From an uncultured Alkalilimnicola sp. (GTDB taxonomy: Bacteria > Pseudomonadota > Gammaproteobacteria > Nitrococcales > AK92), in the NCBI GenBank assembly GCA_937951875.1, contig CALGAN010000093.1, positions 17,850 to 81,849 on the forward strand: DNA of 64,000 nucleotides, written 5' to 3'. Both the position numbers and the translations under genes were made by a program. Under the pieces are notes generated by a model. It was given only the letters and a program-made list of their open reading frames with translations. It made no database searches and was not told where the DNA came from. Shown piece after piece: positions 44,986-54,585 of this stretch (position 1 is the first letter of the stretch; the number at the start of each line of letters is the position of its first letter).

Positions 44986-45138
44986 CTTGCTGTTGATCGC
45001 TGCTCGAAACGAGGAATCCGGCAACCATAGCACAAGCCCGCGGGGGCGAGAATTCGGGCCGGAACGAGCCGTGAATCAGTTCACCGATAGCGCATCGGCC
45101 GCTTGCCATCGACGGCGACAGGGACCAAAAACCAGGGC

Positions 45139-46266
45139 ATGGATACGACCAGCCGCAACAGCTCAACCCAACCGGCCCGTCGCGCCCAGACCACCCGGCG
45201 CCGGGCCGGAGAACTGCTGACCACCCTGCTCGACCGCCGCTCCCGCCGGCGCAAACCGGCACCGCTCAACCTGGCGCTGCAAGGGGGCGGCTCGCACGGC
45301 GCCTTCACCTGGGGTGTGCTCGACCGCCTGCTGGAGGAGGAAGAACTGACCATCGAGGGCATCAGCGGCGCCAGCGCCGGCGCCATGAACGCGGTCATCC
45401 TCGCCAACGGCTATCTCGACGGCGGCCGCGCTGGCGCCCAGCGCGCGCTGCGCGCGTTCTGGGAGGACGTCAGCCGCACCAGTCGACTCAATCCCTTGCA
45501 GAACGCGCCGTTCACCACGGCGCTGGCCAGCTGGATGCGCGCCTGGTCGCCCGGCTACGCCCTGCTGCGCACCCTGGCGCGCAACACCTCGCCGTACCAG
45601 TTCAACCCGAGTGGCTACAACCCACTGCTGTCGCTGCTGGAGCGACACGTCGACTTCGAGCGGCTGCGCCGCAGCCGGCAGCCGAAGCTGTTCATCGCCG
45701 TCACCAACGTCCACACCGGCGAACTGCGGGTGCTGCGCAACCACGAGCTCACGCCCGCCGCGCTCGCCGCCTCGGCCTGCCTGCCGATGCTGTTCCACGC
45801 GATTGCGCTCGACGACGGCCAGCACTACTGGGACGGCGGCTACAGCGCCAACCCGCCGCTCACGCCGCTGCTGCTCGAATGCCGCAGCCACCGGCTGCTG
45901 CTGGTGCGGCTCAGCCCGCTGTACCACCCCGAGGTGCCGCAGAGCGCCGACGAAATTCTCGCCCGCGCCAACGAGTTCACCTTCAACGCCGGACTGCTGC
46001 GGGAGCTGCAGATACTGCAGCAAATGCAGAAACAGGCCCGCTTCGGCGTCGGCCGCCTGGCCAGGCGCCTGCGCGCGCTGGAGCTGCACGAGATCCACAC
46101 CGACGGACAGCTGCTGGCTTTCGGCGAAAGCAGCCGCGGCAACGCCGACTGGCCGTTCCTGCAGCACCTGCACCGGCTGGGCTGGCGACAGGCCGATCAA
46201 TGGCTGGCGGATGCCGAAGAGCCAGCCGCCGAGCCGGCACCGAGCGCCGACGCGGCGCGGTCTTAG
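45139..46266 (+). CDS. Patatin-like phospholipase
   Basis: A 375-residue patatin-fold hydrolase. The oxyanion motif LALQGGGSHGAF, the GISGASAGAMNA serine motif and the catalytic aspartate in WDGGYSANPP are intact, so it should be an active lipid acyl hydrolase with a Ser-Asp dyad. Residues 1-45 are basic and likely disordered. No signal peptide is seen. It sits next to lipid and PHA genes, but no specific partner is implied. Its stop overlaps the livM stop by four bases (TTAG). Confidence 0.92.
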   Translation: MDTTSRNSSTQPARRAQTTRRRAGELLTTLLDRRSRRRKPAPLNLALQGGGSHGAFTWGVLDRLLEEEELTIEGISGASAGAMNAVILANGYLDGGRAGAQRALRAFWEDVSRTSRLNPLQNAPFTTALASWMRAWSPGYALLRTLARNTSPYQFNPSGYNPLLSLLERHVDFERLRRSRQPKLFIAVTNVHTGELRVLRNHELTPAALAASACLPMLFHAIALDDGQHYWDGGYSANPPLTPLLLECRSHRLLLVRLSPLYHPEVPQSADEILARANEFTFNAGLLRELQILQQMQKQARFGVGRLARRLRALELHEIHTDGQLLAFGESSRGNADWPFLQHLHRLGWRQADQWLADAEEPAAEPAPSADAARS

Positions 46267-47447
46267 CGCCGCCCCAAGGTGGGCGCGGCGGCGGTTTCCC
46301 CATCGCCGCCGGCGCTGCGGCGGGCGCGCCGCGCCTGCGCCCACACCCGCAGCTGGCCGACGATGCCCTTCGGGAAGAAGTAGATGCTGAGCACGAACAA
46401 GATGCCCAGCCACATCAGCCAGCGCTCGGGCGTGAGCACGTCGGCCAGCAGCGGGATGCCTTCCACGCGCGCGTGCACCCAGCCCAGACCGTTCTGCAGA
46501 TAGGTCTCGGCCAACAGGAACAGCGAAGCGCCGACCACCGCGCCGTACAGGGTGCCCATGCCGCCGATCACGGTCATGAGCAGGATGTTCACCATCACCC
46601 CGAACGACAGGAAGGTCTCCGGGTGGGCATAGCGGGTGGCGAGCGCCATCAGCGAGCCGGCCAGTGAGGCGATGCACGCCGCCAGGCAGACGTTGACGGT
46701 GCGGAAGTAGACCGTGCGGTAGCCGATCGCCTCGGCGCGGAACTCGTTCTCGCGGATCGCCTGGCAGACCCGGCCGAACGGCGAGTTCATGACCCGCAGC
46801 ATTAGCAGGAACAGCAGCGTGCAGATCACGAACAGCAGGTAGTACATCACCACCCGGCCGTTGACGCTCACCTTGAACAGCGCGTCCTGCAGGCTGCCGG
46901 TGGTGAGGAAGCCGATCACGTCGAAGCCGGTCAGGTCGCTCTCGAGCAGTTTGAACGACGGCCGCAGCTCGCGCGGCACGCTGAAGCGGATGCCATCGTC
47001 GCCGCCGGTGAAGGTATAGAGCTTGAAGGTCAGGATCAGGAATCCCGACGCCACCGCCAGCGTCACCAGCGCGAAGAAGATCGCCCGCACCCGCAGCGAC
47101 AGCAACCCCATAGCCAGGCCGGCCAGCAGCGAGATCACCAGCCCCACCCCGGTGCCGAGCAGCACCGCGTCCCAGCCGGTGCCGACGTCGCGCAGCGCAA
47201 TCGCCACCGCGTAGGCGCCGATACCGAAGAACATGGTGTGGGCGAACGACACGATGCTGGTGTAGCCGAGCAAGATGTCGTAGCTGGCCACCAGCACGAT
47301 GAACACGCAGATCTTGGAGTAGGTCTGGTACGCCACCGTGCCCGGGAACAGGAAGGGCGCGAAGGCCAGCGACACGAAGATCAGCAGCAGCAACGCCGAG
47401 AGCGCGCGGCTGCGCGGATAGTCGCCGGAAAGCAGCGCGTCGAGCAT
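46263..47447 (-). CDS. livM: Branched-chain amino acid-type ABC permease
   Basis: A 394-residue inner-membrane permease of the LivM family with about ten helices. The conserved segment VCQAIRENEFRAEAIGYRTVYFRTVNVCLAACIASLAGSLMAL and MTVIGGMGTLYGAVVGA are diagnostic. It is the last gene of a five-gene importer operon in the order binding protein, livG, livF, livH, livM. The ligand could be branched-chain amino acids, amides or urea; the sequence does not decide. Confidence 0.93.
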   Translation of the reverse strand: MLDALLSGDYPRSRALSALLLLIFVSLAFAPFLFPGTVAYQTYSKICVFIVLVASYDILLGYTSIVSFAHTMFFGIGAYAVAIALRDVGTGWDAVLLGTGVGLVISLLAGLAMGLLSLRVRAIFFALVTLAVASGFLILTFKLYTFTGGDDGIRFSVPRELRPSFKLLESDLTGFDVIGFLTTGSLQDALFKVSVNGRVVMYYLLFVICTLLFLLMLRVMNSPFGRVCQAIRENEFRAEAIGYRTVYFRTVNVCLAACIASLAGSLMALATRYAHPETFLSFGVMVNILLMTVIGGMGTLYGAVVGASLFLLAETYLQNGLGWVHARVEGIPLLADVLTPERWLMWLGILFVLSIYFFPKGIVGQLRVWAQARRARRSAGGDGETAAAPTLGRR

Positions 47448-47456
47448 GGCGCCTCC

Positions 47457-48545
47457 TTACACCCGGATGACCGGAATGAGCCCCTGCGGGCGCCACATCA
47501 GCACGGCGAACATCAGGCCGATGCTGGCGAACTCGGCCACCATCGGCGTCACCAGACTGAGGTAGTTGAACAGCAGGCCGACCAGCAGGGAACCGTAGAA
47601 GCAGCCGGTGATGGAGCCCAGGCCGCCGATGATGATGACGATGATCACCTGCACCATGCGCAGATCGCCCAGGTGCGAGTGGATCATCTGATCGTACAGC
47701 GCCCACATCACGCCACCGACCGCCGCCAGCGCCGAGCCGGCCACGAACACGGCCACGAACAGCAAGCGGATGCGGTAGCCGAGGTTTTCCACCATCTCAG
47801 TGTTCTCCACCCCGGCGCGGATCAGCAGGCCGATGCGGGTCCGGTTGATGAGCGCCTGCATGCCGGCGTAGATCGCCAGCCCCACCACCACCGCCAGCAA
47901 TCGATATTTCTCGATCACCACGTCGCCGAAGGTGAACGAGCCGAGCAGGCTACCCGGCCGCGATACCGGGATCTCGTTCGGCCCCCAGAACACGATGATC
48001 AGCTGCAAGATGACGATGGAGCCGCCGACCGTGACCAGGATCTGCTTGAGCGGGTCGTGGTACACCGGCCGCACGATCAGGCGCTCGAACACCAAGCCGC
48101 CGGCGCCGGCCACCAACATGGCCGCCACCATCACCAGCGCGATCGCCAGCAGATTGACCAGCAGCGAATCGGCCTGGGTCAGGCCGCTCAGCGCCGCCAG
48201 CGCCGAGGCGCCGACGAAGGCGCCCAGGGTGATGAAGGCGCCATGACCGAGGTTGAGCACGTGCATCAGGCCGAACACCAACGTCATGCCCGAGGCCATA
48301 ATGAAGATCAGCAGCCCCATGGCCAGGCCGGCCACGGTCATGGTCAGCCACGACGAGGCGGCCTTGCCCAGCGCCCCAAGCACGGTCGGCTCGGCACCGA
48401 GCTCGGCCAGGTGCGCCCAGGAGTAGAAGATCATCGCCAAGAAGCCGAGCGCGCCCATCAACAGCAGCAGGAAATAATGCGGCTGCGCGTCGATCCACTC
48501 GGCCGGCTTGAAGGTCTTGGTGCGTTCCAGCGCTTCCGTCGTCAT
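47457..48545 (-). CDS. livH: Branched-chain amino acid-type ABC permease
   Basis: A 362-residue LivH-family permease with about nine helices. GLMHVLNLGHGAFITLGAFVGASAL and GLGSITGCFYGSLLVGLLFNYLSLV are typical. Nine bases separate it from livM and eleven from livF, so it is one operon. It carries a longer N-terminus than E. coli LivH (one extra hydrophobic segment, FLLLLMGALGFLAMIFY). Confidence 0.93.
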   Translation of the reverse strand: MTTEALERTKTFKPAEWIDAQPHYFLLLLMGALGFLAMIFYSWAHLAELGAEPTVLGALGKAASSWLTMTVAGLAMGLLIFIMASGMTLVFGLMHVLNLGHGAFITLGAFVGASALAALSGLTQADSLLVNLLAIALVMVAAMLVAGAGGLVFERLIVRPVYHDPLKQILVTVGGSIVILQLIIVFWGPNEIPVSRPGSLLGSFTFGDVVIEKYRLLAVVVGLAIYAGMQALINRTRIGLLIRAGVENTEMVENLGYRIRLLFVAVFVAGSALAAVGGVMWALYDQMIHSHLGDLRMVQVIIVIIIGGLGSITGCFYGSLLVGLLFNYLSLVTPMVAEFASIGLMFAVLMWRPQGLIPVIRV

Positions 48546-48556
48546 GTCCCCGCGCC

Positions 48557-49282
48557 CTATTGGTGGGAATCCAGGCTCAGGCCCAGCAGGCGCCGCTGCA
48601 GGGCGACGTCCTCGGCCAGCGCCTGCATGTCGCCGCAGTACACCACCCGACCGTCGTCCATCACCGCCACGTTGTCGCCGACGCTGCGGGCGAAGTTGAA
48701 GTTCTGCTCGACCAGCAGGATGGTGGTGTCGGTCCGCTTGAGCTGGGTGAAGGCGTCAATCAGGTGATTGATGATCGACGGCGCCAGTCCCTTGCTGGGC
48801 TCGTCGACGATCAGCAGCCGGCGCGGCTCGATGATCGCGCGGGCGATGGCCAGCATCTGTTTCTGGCCGCCGGACAGGGTGCCGGCGCGGCTCTTCCAGA
48901 ACTTCTTGAGGGCCGGGAACAGCTCGAACACCCAGTTCAACCGCCCTTCGTCCATCGGCCCGCTGCGCGCCGCCAGGATCATGTTCTCCTCGACCGTGAG
49001 CTGGCCGAAGATGCCCATCTCCTCCGGCACATAGCCGATCCCCAGCCGCGCCACCTGGGGCGTGGCCAGGCGGGTGATGTCCTGGCCGTCGAACACGATC
49101 CGTCCCGCCGAGGCGCGCCAGAGGTTCATGATGGTGCGCAGAGTGGTGCTCTTGCCGGCGCCGTTGCGGCCCAGGAGCATGGTCAGTTGGCCCTGCGGCA
49201 CCACCAGGTCGACGCCGTGCAGGATGTGATACTGGCCGATATGGGTGTGCACCCCTTCCAGGGTCAGTAGCGGCTCGCTCAT
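48557..49282 (-). CDS. livF: Branched-chain amino acid-type ABC ATPase
   Basis: A 241-residue ATPase. Walker A GRNGAGKST, signature LSGGQKQMLAIARAI, Walker B LLIVDEPSKGLAP and the H-loop region ILLVEQNFNFARSV identify LivF. It pairs with LivG to drive the LivHM permease. Confidence 0.95.
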   Translation of the reverse strand: MSEPLLTLEGVHTHIGQYHILHGVDLVVPQGQLTMLLGRNGAGKSTTLRTIMNLWRASAGRIVFDGQDITRLATPQVARLGIGYVPEEMGIFGQLTVEENMILAARSGPMDEGRLNWVFELFPALKKFWKSRAGTLSGGQKQMLAIARAIIEPRRLLIVDEPSKGLAPSIINHLIDAFTQLKRTDTTILLVEQNFNFARSVGDNVAVMDDGRVVYCGDMQALAEDVALQRRLLGLSLDSHQ

Positions 49283-49292
49283 CTCGCCCCCT

Positions 49293-50063
49293 TCACTCGG
49301 CCGCGGCCGGCGCCACGCCCAGATAGGCCTCCTGCACCACCGGCGAGGCGATCACCTCGGCCGGCGCGCCGTCGGCCACCAGCCGGCCGTTGACCAGCAC
49401 GATGATGCGGTCCGACAGCGAGCGCACGACGTCCATCTTGTGCTCGACCAGCAGGATGGTCTTGTCCTGCTGCTTACGGATCTCCTGGATCAGATCCAGG
49501 ATCACCGGCACCTCGTCCACGCTCATGCCGGCGGTCGGCTCGTCGAACATGAACACCTCCGGCTCCAGCGCCAGCAGCAGGGCCACCTCCAGCTTGCGCT
49601 GGTCACCGTGCGGCAGCGCGGCCGCGGCCACATCGGCCTTCTTGTCCAGCGCCACCCGCTCCAGGTAGTGCATGGCCCGCTCGGTCACGTCGCGGTGGCG
49701 GTCGGCCATGCTGAACATGTCGAAGCCTCGGCGCAGGCGCGAGGCCACCGTCAGCCGCACGTTCTCCAGCACCGACAGCGCCGGGAACAGATTGGTGAGC
49801 TGGAAGGCGCGGCCGATGCCGCGGTGGGTGCGGGCCGGCGCCTTGAGCCGGGTGATGTCCTCGCCGAACAGCCGGATCGTGCCGGAGGTGGCCGGCAGCT
49901 GCCCGGAGATGAGGTTGAAATACGTGGTCTTACCGGCACCGTTGGGGCCGACGATCGACGTCAGCGTGCCGGGGTAGAACTTGCAGGAAACCCGATCGAC
50001 CGCGACATGTCCACCGAAGCGGATCGTCAGGTCCTCGGTTTCGAGAACGGGGGGCGCCGACAT
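49293..50063 (-). CDS. livG: Branched-chain amino acid-type ABC ATPase
   Basis: A 256-residue ATPase of the LivG type. Walker A GPNGAGKTT, LISGQLPATSG, IGRAFQLTNLFPALSVLENVRL and Walker B VFMFDEPTAGMSVDE are present; the signature loop is LPHGDQRKLEVALLLA, as usual in LivG. The ATG at 50063 has an AGGATGGAAG ribosome site; 50072 and the GTG at 50084 are upstream alternatives. Confidence 0.94.
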   Translation of the reverse strand: MSAPPVLETEDLTIRFGGHVAVDRVSCKFYPGTLTSIVGPNGAGKTTYFNLISGQLPATSGTIRLFGEDITRLKAPARTHRGIGRAFQLTNLFPALSVLENVRLTVASRLRRGFDMFSMADRHRDVTERAMHYLERVALDKKADVAAAALPHGDQRKLEVALLLALEPEVFMFDEPTAGMSVDEVPVILDLIQEIRKQQDKTILLVEHKMDVVRSLSDRIIVLVNGRLVADGAPAEVIASPVVQEAYLGVAPAAAE

Positions 50064-50143
50064 CGCTTCCATCCTGCGCTGCACGGACTTCGCATGAGCC
50101 CGCGCCGGCCGCGATCGCGGCCGGCGGCGGCTGACCTAGACGC

Positions 50144-51364
50144 TCAGCGCTTGTTGGTGATGGGGATGTCCATGGCGCTGGCCGGGATCTCGCGCACCAG
50201 CTGTGGCACGCCCACCAGGATCGGCTTGCCGTCCGGGAACCAGTTGTTGCGCTCCTCGACCACGATGCGGAAGTGGTACATGGGCTGCAAGGCCTGATGG
50301 TCTTCCTTGCGAATGGTCATCGGCCCCTTGGGCGAGTCGAAGGTGAGCCCCTCGAAGGCCTTGATCAGCGCCTCGGTGTCGGTGGAGCCGGCCTTCTCCA
50401 GCGCCGCGACGATCGCCATCGCCTGGGCGAAGCCCTGGGCGGTGAAGAAATCGGGTGGGCTGTTGAAGCGCTTGTAGTGCTCAGTCACCATCCAGTCGTT
50501 GACCGGGTTGTTGGGGTGCTCGTAGTAGTAGTACGCGGCGCCCTCCAGGCCCGGGAAATCCTTGGCGGCGACCAGCATCGGCAGGATATTGCCGCCGGAG
50601 GTGAGCTTGATACCGTAGCGCTCCGGCTGCAGATCCTTGAGCTTGTTCAGCGGGCTGGTCTTGCCGGCCCAGATGACGAAGATGTACTTCTCCTTGCAGT
50701 CGCTGCGGTCCTTGAGCGAGTCGAACAGGCGCTGCGCCGGCGCGGTGAAGTCGGTGGCGTCCTGCGCCACGTACTCCTCGCGCACGATACGGGCGCCGAG
50801 CTTGGTGGCCGCGGCCTTGTAGGCCGCCACGCCATCGCGGCCGAAAGCGTAGTCCTGGCCGATGGTGGAGATGCACACGCCCGGCTTGGCCACCGCCGCG
50901 GCGTTGGAGGCAGCGTCCTGATAGGAATTGCGGCCGATGCGGAAGATGTAGCGGTTCCAGTCCTTGCCGGTGATGGAGTCGCCCACGCCTTCGGGGATGA
51001 GGATCTTCTCGTACTCCTCGGCTACCGGCAGCATGGCCAGCGCCACACCGGAGTGGACGTCGCCCACCGCCAGCACCGCCTTATCGTCGCTATAGGCTTC
51101 GGCCAGCAGGGCGCGGGCGTTGTCGGGCTTGAGCTGGGTATCCTTCTCGATCAGGACGATACGCTTGCCCAGCACCTTGTTGGTGCCCTTGGTGGCGTAC
51201 TCAAAACCCATTTCCATGCCGGTCTGGAGCTGCTTGCCGTACGCTTCGAGCGCACCGGTCTTACCGTACACGTGGGCGATGGTGATCGTATCCTGCGCCT
51301 GGCTGATACCGGCGGCCGAGACAAGGGATGCGACCACCGCCGCAGCTTGCAGTATGCGCCTCAT
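50144..51364 (-). CDS. Branched-chain amino acid-type ABC binding protein
   Basis: A 406-residue periplasmic binding protein of the Leu/Ile/Val (Peripla_BP_6) family. The signal peptide spans about 1-23 (AAAVVASLVSAAGISQA). The mature chain has ITIAHVYGKTGALEAYGKQLQTGMEMGFEYA, EKDTQLKPDNARALLAEAYSDDKAVLAVGDVHSG and IGQDYAFGRDGVAAYKAAA. It leads the operon that continues with livG, livF, livH and livM. The ligand is undetermined. Confidence 0.93.
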   Translation of the reverse strand: MRRILQAAAVVASLVSAAGISQAQDTITIAHVYGKTGALEAYGKQLQTGMEMGFEYATKGTNKVLGKRIVLIEKDTQLKPDNARALLAEAYSDDKAVLAVGDVHSGVALAMLPVAEEYEKILIPEGVGDSITGKDWNRYIFRIGRNSYQDAASNAAAVAKPGVCISTIGQDYAFGRDGVAAYKAAATKLGARIVREEYVAQDATDFTAPAQRLFDSLKDRSDCKEKYIFVIWAGKTSPLNKLKDLQPERYGIKLTSGGNILPMLVAAKDFPGLEGAAYYYYEHPNNPVNDWMVTEHYKRFNSPPDFFTAQGFAQAMAIVAALEKAGSTDTEALIKAFEGLTFDSPKGPMTIRKEDHQALQPMYHFRIVVEERNNWFPDGKPILVGVPQLVREIPASAMDIPITNKR

Positions 51365-51612
51365 GACTTCCTCCCCTGACTTTTCTTAGTAGTTATTGGC
51401 GTTGCGGGTCCGCTGGCCGGCCGGTCCCTCTACGCACACGAAGCCGACACGCAGCTCGAATTGCAGGTTACGACAAAGATTTTCCGTTTCCAAGAAAAAA
51501 ATGACGATCGGTTCACCTTTGCCGAACCGCGGTCGAGACAAGCGTTACGCGATGAAGCCCAAGGGGGTGCCATGCTAAGCTTGACCGGCTTTCACCGGAG
51601 GTAGCCACGGCA

Positions 51613-52356
51613 ATGGCAGGACACAGTAAATGGGCCAACATCCAGCATCGTAAGGCGGCCCAGGACAAGAAACGCGGCAAGATCTTCACCAAATTGATCC
51701 GCGAGGTCACGGTCGCGGCCCGCATGGGCGGCCCGGACCCGGCGTCGAACCCGCGGCTGCGGCTGGCGATCGACCGTGCGTTCGCGGTCAACATGCCCAA
51801 GGACACGCTCGAGCGCGCCATCAAGCGCGGCGCCGGCCTCGACGAGGCCGTCAACTACGAGCAGATCCGCTACGAAGGCTACGGCCCCGGCGGCAGCGCG
51901 ATCATGGTCGACTGCATGACCGACAACCGCAACCGCACCGTCAGCGAAGTCCGCCACGCGTTCAGCAAATGCGGCGGCAACCTTGGCACCGACGGCTGCG
52001 TGGCTTATCTGTTCAAGGAAGCGGGCGTCTTCACCTTCGCCCCCGGCGCCGACGAGGACCGCATCATGGAAGTGGCGCTGGAGGCCGGCGCCGACGACGT
52101 GATCAGCAACGAGGACGGCTCGATCGAGGTGCTGACCGCGCCCGACGCCTATCAGGCGGTCAAGCAGGCGCTGGAGCAGGCGGGGCTGCAGGCGGTGGAG
52201 AGCGACGTCACCATGCGTCCGGAGACCATGGTCGAGGTGACCGGCGACGACGCCGTCAAGACCCTCAAGCTGCTGGAAATGCTCGAAGACCTGGACGACG
52301 TGCAGAACGTCTACACCAACGCCGACATCGCCAGCGAGGCCTATGGCGATGCCTGA
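51613..52356 (+). CDS. yebC: YebC/PmpR family transcriptional regulator
   Basis: A 247-residue protein with the conserved N-terminus MAGHSKWANIQHRKAAQDKKRGKIFTKLIREV and the internal motif YEGYGPGGSAIMVDCMTDNRNRT. The family includes transcriptional regulators and translation helpers acting on polyproline stalls. It starts the yebC-ruvC-ruvA-ruvB cluster found across gammaproteobacteria. A CCGGAGG ribosome site lies upstream. Confidence 0.97.
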   Translation: MAGHSKWANIQHRKAAQDKKRGKIFTKLIREVTVAARMGGPDPASNPRLRLAIDRAFAVNMPKDTLERAIKRGAGLDEAVNYEQIRYEGYGPGGSAIMVDCMTDNRNRTVSEVRHAFSKCGGNLGTDGCVAYLFKEAGVFTFAPGADEDRIMEVALEAGADDVISNEDGSIEVLTAPDAYQAVKQALEQAGLQAVESDVTMRPETMVEVTGDDAVKTLKLLEMLEDLDDVQNVYTNADIASEAYGDA

Positions 52357-52372
52357 GGCGTCGTAGCCGGGC

Positions 52373-52885
52373 ATGGCACGCATCCTCGGCATCGATCCCG
52401 GCTCGCGCGTCACCGGCTTTGGGGTGATCGAGGTAGCGGGCACCGCCGCCCGCTACCTCGCCAGCGGCGTCATCCGCACCGAGGGCGCGCCCTTCCCGCA
52501 GCGGTTGCGCTGCATCTTCGAGCAGGTGACGGAGGTGATCGAGCGCTACGCGCCCGACGCCTTCGCCATCGAGCAGGTGTTCGTCAACCGCAACGTCGAG
52601 TCCGCGCTCAAGCTCGGCCAGGCGCGGGGCGTGGCGATCTGCGCGGGGGTCATGCGCGACCTGCCGATCGCCGAGTACTCGCCGAGCGAAGTCAAGCAGG
52701 CGGTGGTCGGCACCGGCGCCGCCACCAAGGAGCAGGTGCAGTACATGGTGCGCGCCCTGCTCTCGCTCAACGGCTCGTTGGCGGCGGACGCCGCCGACGC
52801 GCTGGCGGTGGCCTTGTGCCACCATCAGCATCAGAAGCTGACGAGCCGGCTCAAGCAGACTCTGATTCGAGAGGGTCGTCCATGA
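52373..52885 (+). CDS. ruvC: Holliday junction endonuclease RuvC
   Basis: A 170-residue resolvase that cuts four-way junctions. The catalytic acidic residues lie in ILGIDPGSRVTGFG (D8), FAIEQVFV and AADAADALAVALCHHQH. It overlaps ruvA by 4 bases (ATGA). Confidence 0.98.
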   Translation: MARILGIDPGSRVTGFGVIEVAGTAARYLASGVIRTEGAPFPQRLRCIFEQVTEVIERYAPDAFAIEQVFVNRNVESALKLGQARGVAICAGVMRDLPIAEYSPSEVKQAVVGTGAATKEQVQYMVRALLSLNGSLAADAADALAVALCHHQHQKLTSRLKQTLIREGRP

Positions 52886-53484
52886 TCGGCAGACTGCGCG
52901 GGGTCATCGTCGAAAAGCGGCCGCCGTGGCTGTTGCTGGATGTCGGCGGGGTGGGCTACGAGCTGGAGGCGCCCATGTCGACGTTCTACGACCTGCCGGC
53001 CACCGGCGAGAGCGTGACACTTTATACCCATCTCGCTGTCAAAGAGGATTCGCACAGCCTGTACGGCTTCGCAAGCGAGCGCGAGCGCGCGCTGTTCCGC
53101 AGCCTGATCCGCGTCAGCGGCGTCGGGCCGCGCATGGCGCTGGGCATCCTCTCGGGCATCCGGGCGGAGGATTTCGTGCGCTGCATCGAACTGCAGGACA
53201 GCGCCACCCTCACCCGGCTGCCGGGCATCGGCAAGAAGACCGCCGAGCGCCTGCTGATCGAGATGCGCGACCGGGTCAACGACCTGCACGGCGTGCCCGC
53301 AGTACGCGCCAAAGGCGCCGCGCCGGCTGTGATAGCGGACGATCCGCAGTCCGAGGCGATCAGCGCGCTGGTCGCCCTGGGCTACAAGCCGGCGGAGGCG
53401 ACCCGACTGGTGCAGAGCGTCGCCGCCGCCGCCACGACCACGGAGCAGATCATTCGCCTGGCCCTGCAACGCGCGGTGCGCTAG
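52882..53484 (+). CDS. ruvA: Holliday junction branch migration protein RuvA
   Basis: A 200-residue junction-binding subunit. It starts MIGRLRG and has the tandem helix-hairpin-helix motifs (LIRVSGVGPRMALGILSG, LTRLPGIGKKTAERLLIEM) and the C-terminal RuvB-binding domain. The ATG at 52882 overlaps the ruvC stop; the longer frame upstream shadows ruvC. Confidence 0.98.
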   Translation: MIGRLRGVIVEKRPPWLLLDVGGVGYELEAPMSTFYDLPATGESVTLYTHLAVKEDSHSLYGFASERERALFRSLIRVSGVGPRMALGILSGIRAEDFVRCIELQDSATLTRLPGIGKKTAERLLIEMRDRVNDLHGVPAVRAKGAAPAVIADDPQSEAISALVALGYKPAEATRLVQSVAAAATTTEQIIRLALQRAVR

Positions 53485-53502
53485 CGCGCTATCTACACGA
53501 CC

Positions 53503-54555
<1,053 letters not shown>

Positions 54556-54585
54556 GCGCCGGCCAACGCGAGCGAGGACGCAGCC

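Noticed and set aside
45163..47706. Long minus-strand open frame of 847 codons across patatin and livM
   Set aside because: It is out of frame with livM and antisense to patatin, and its translation is compositionally biased (Arg/Gly/Ala) with no domain.
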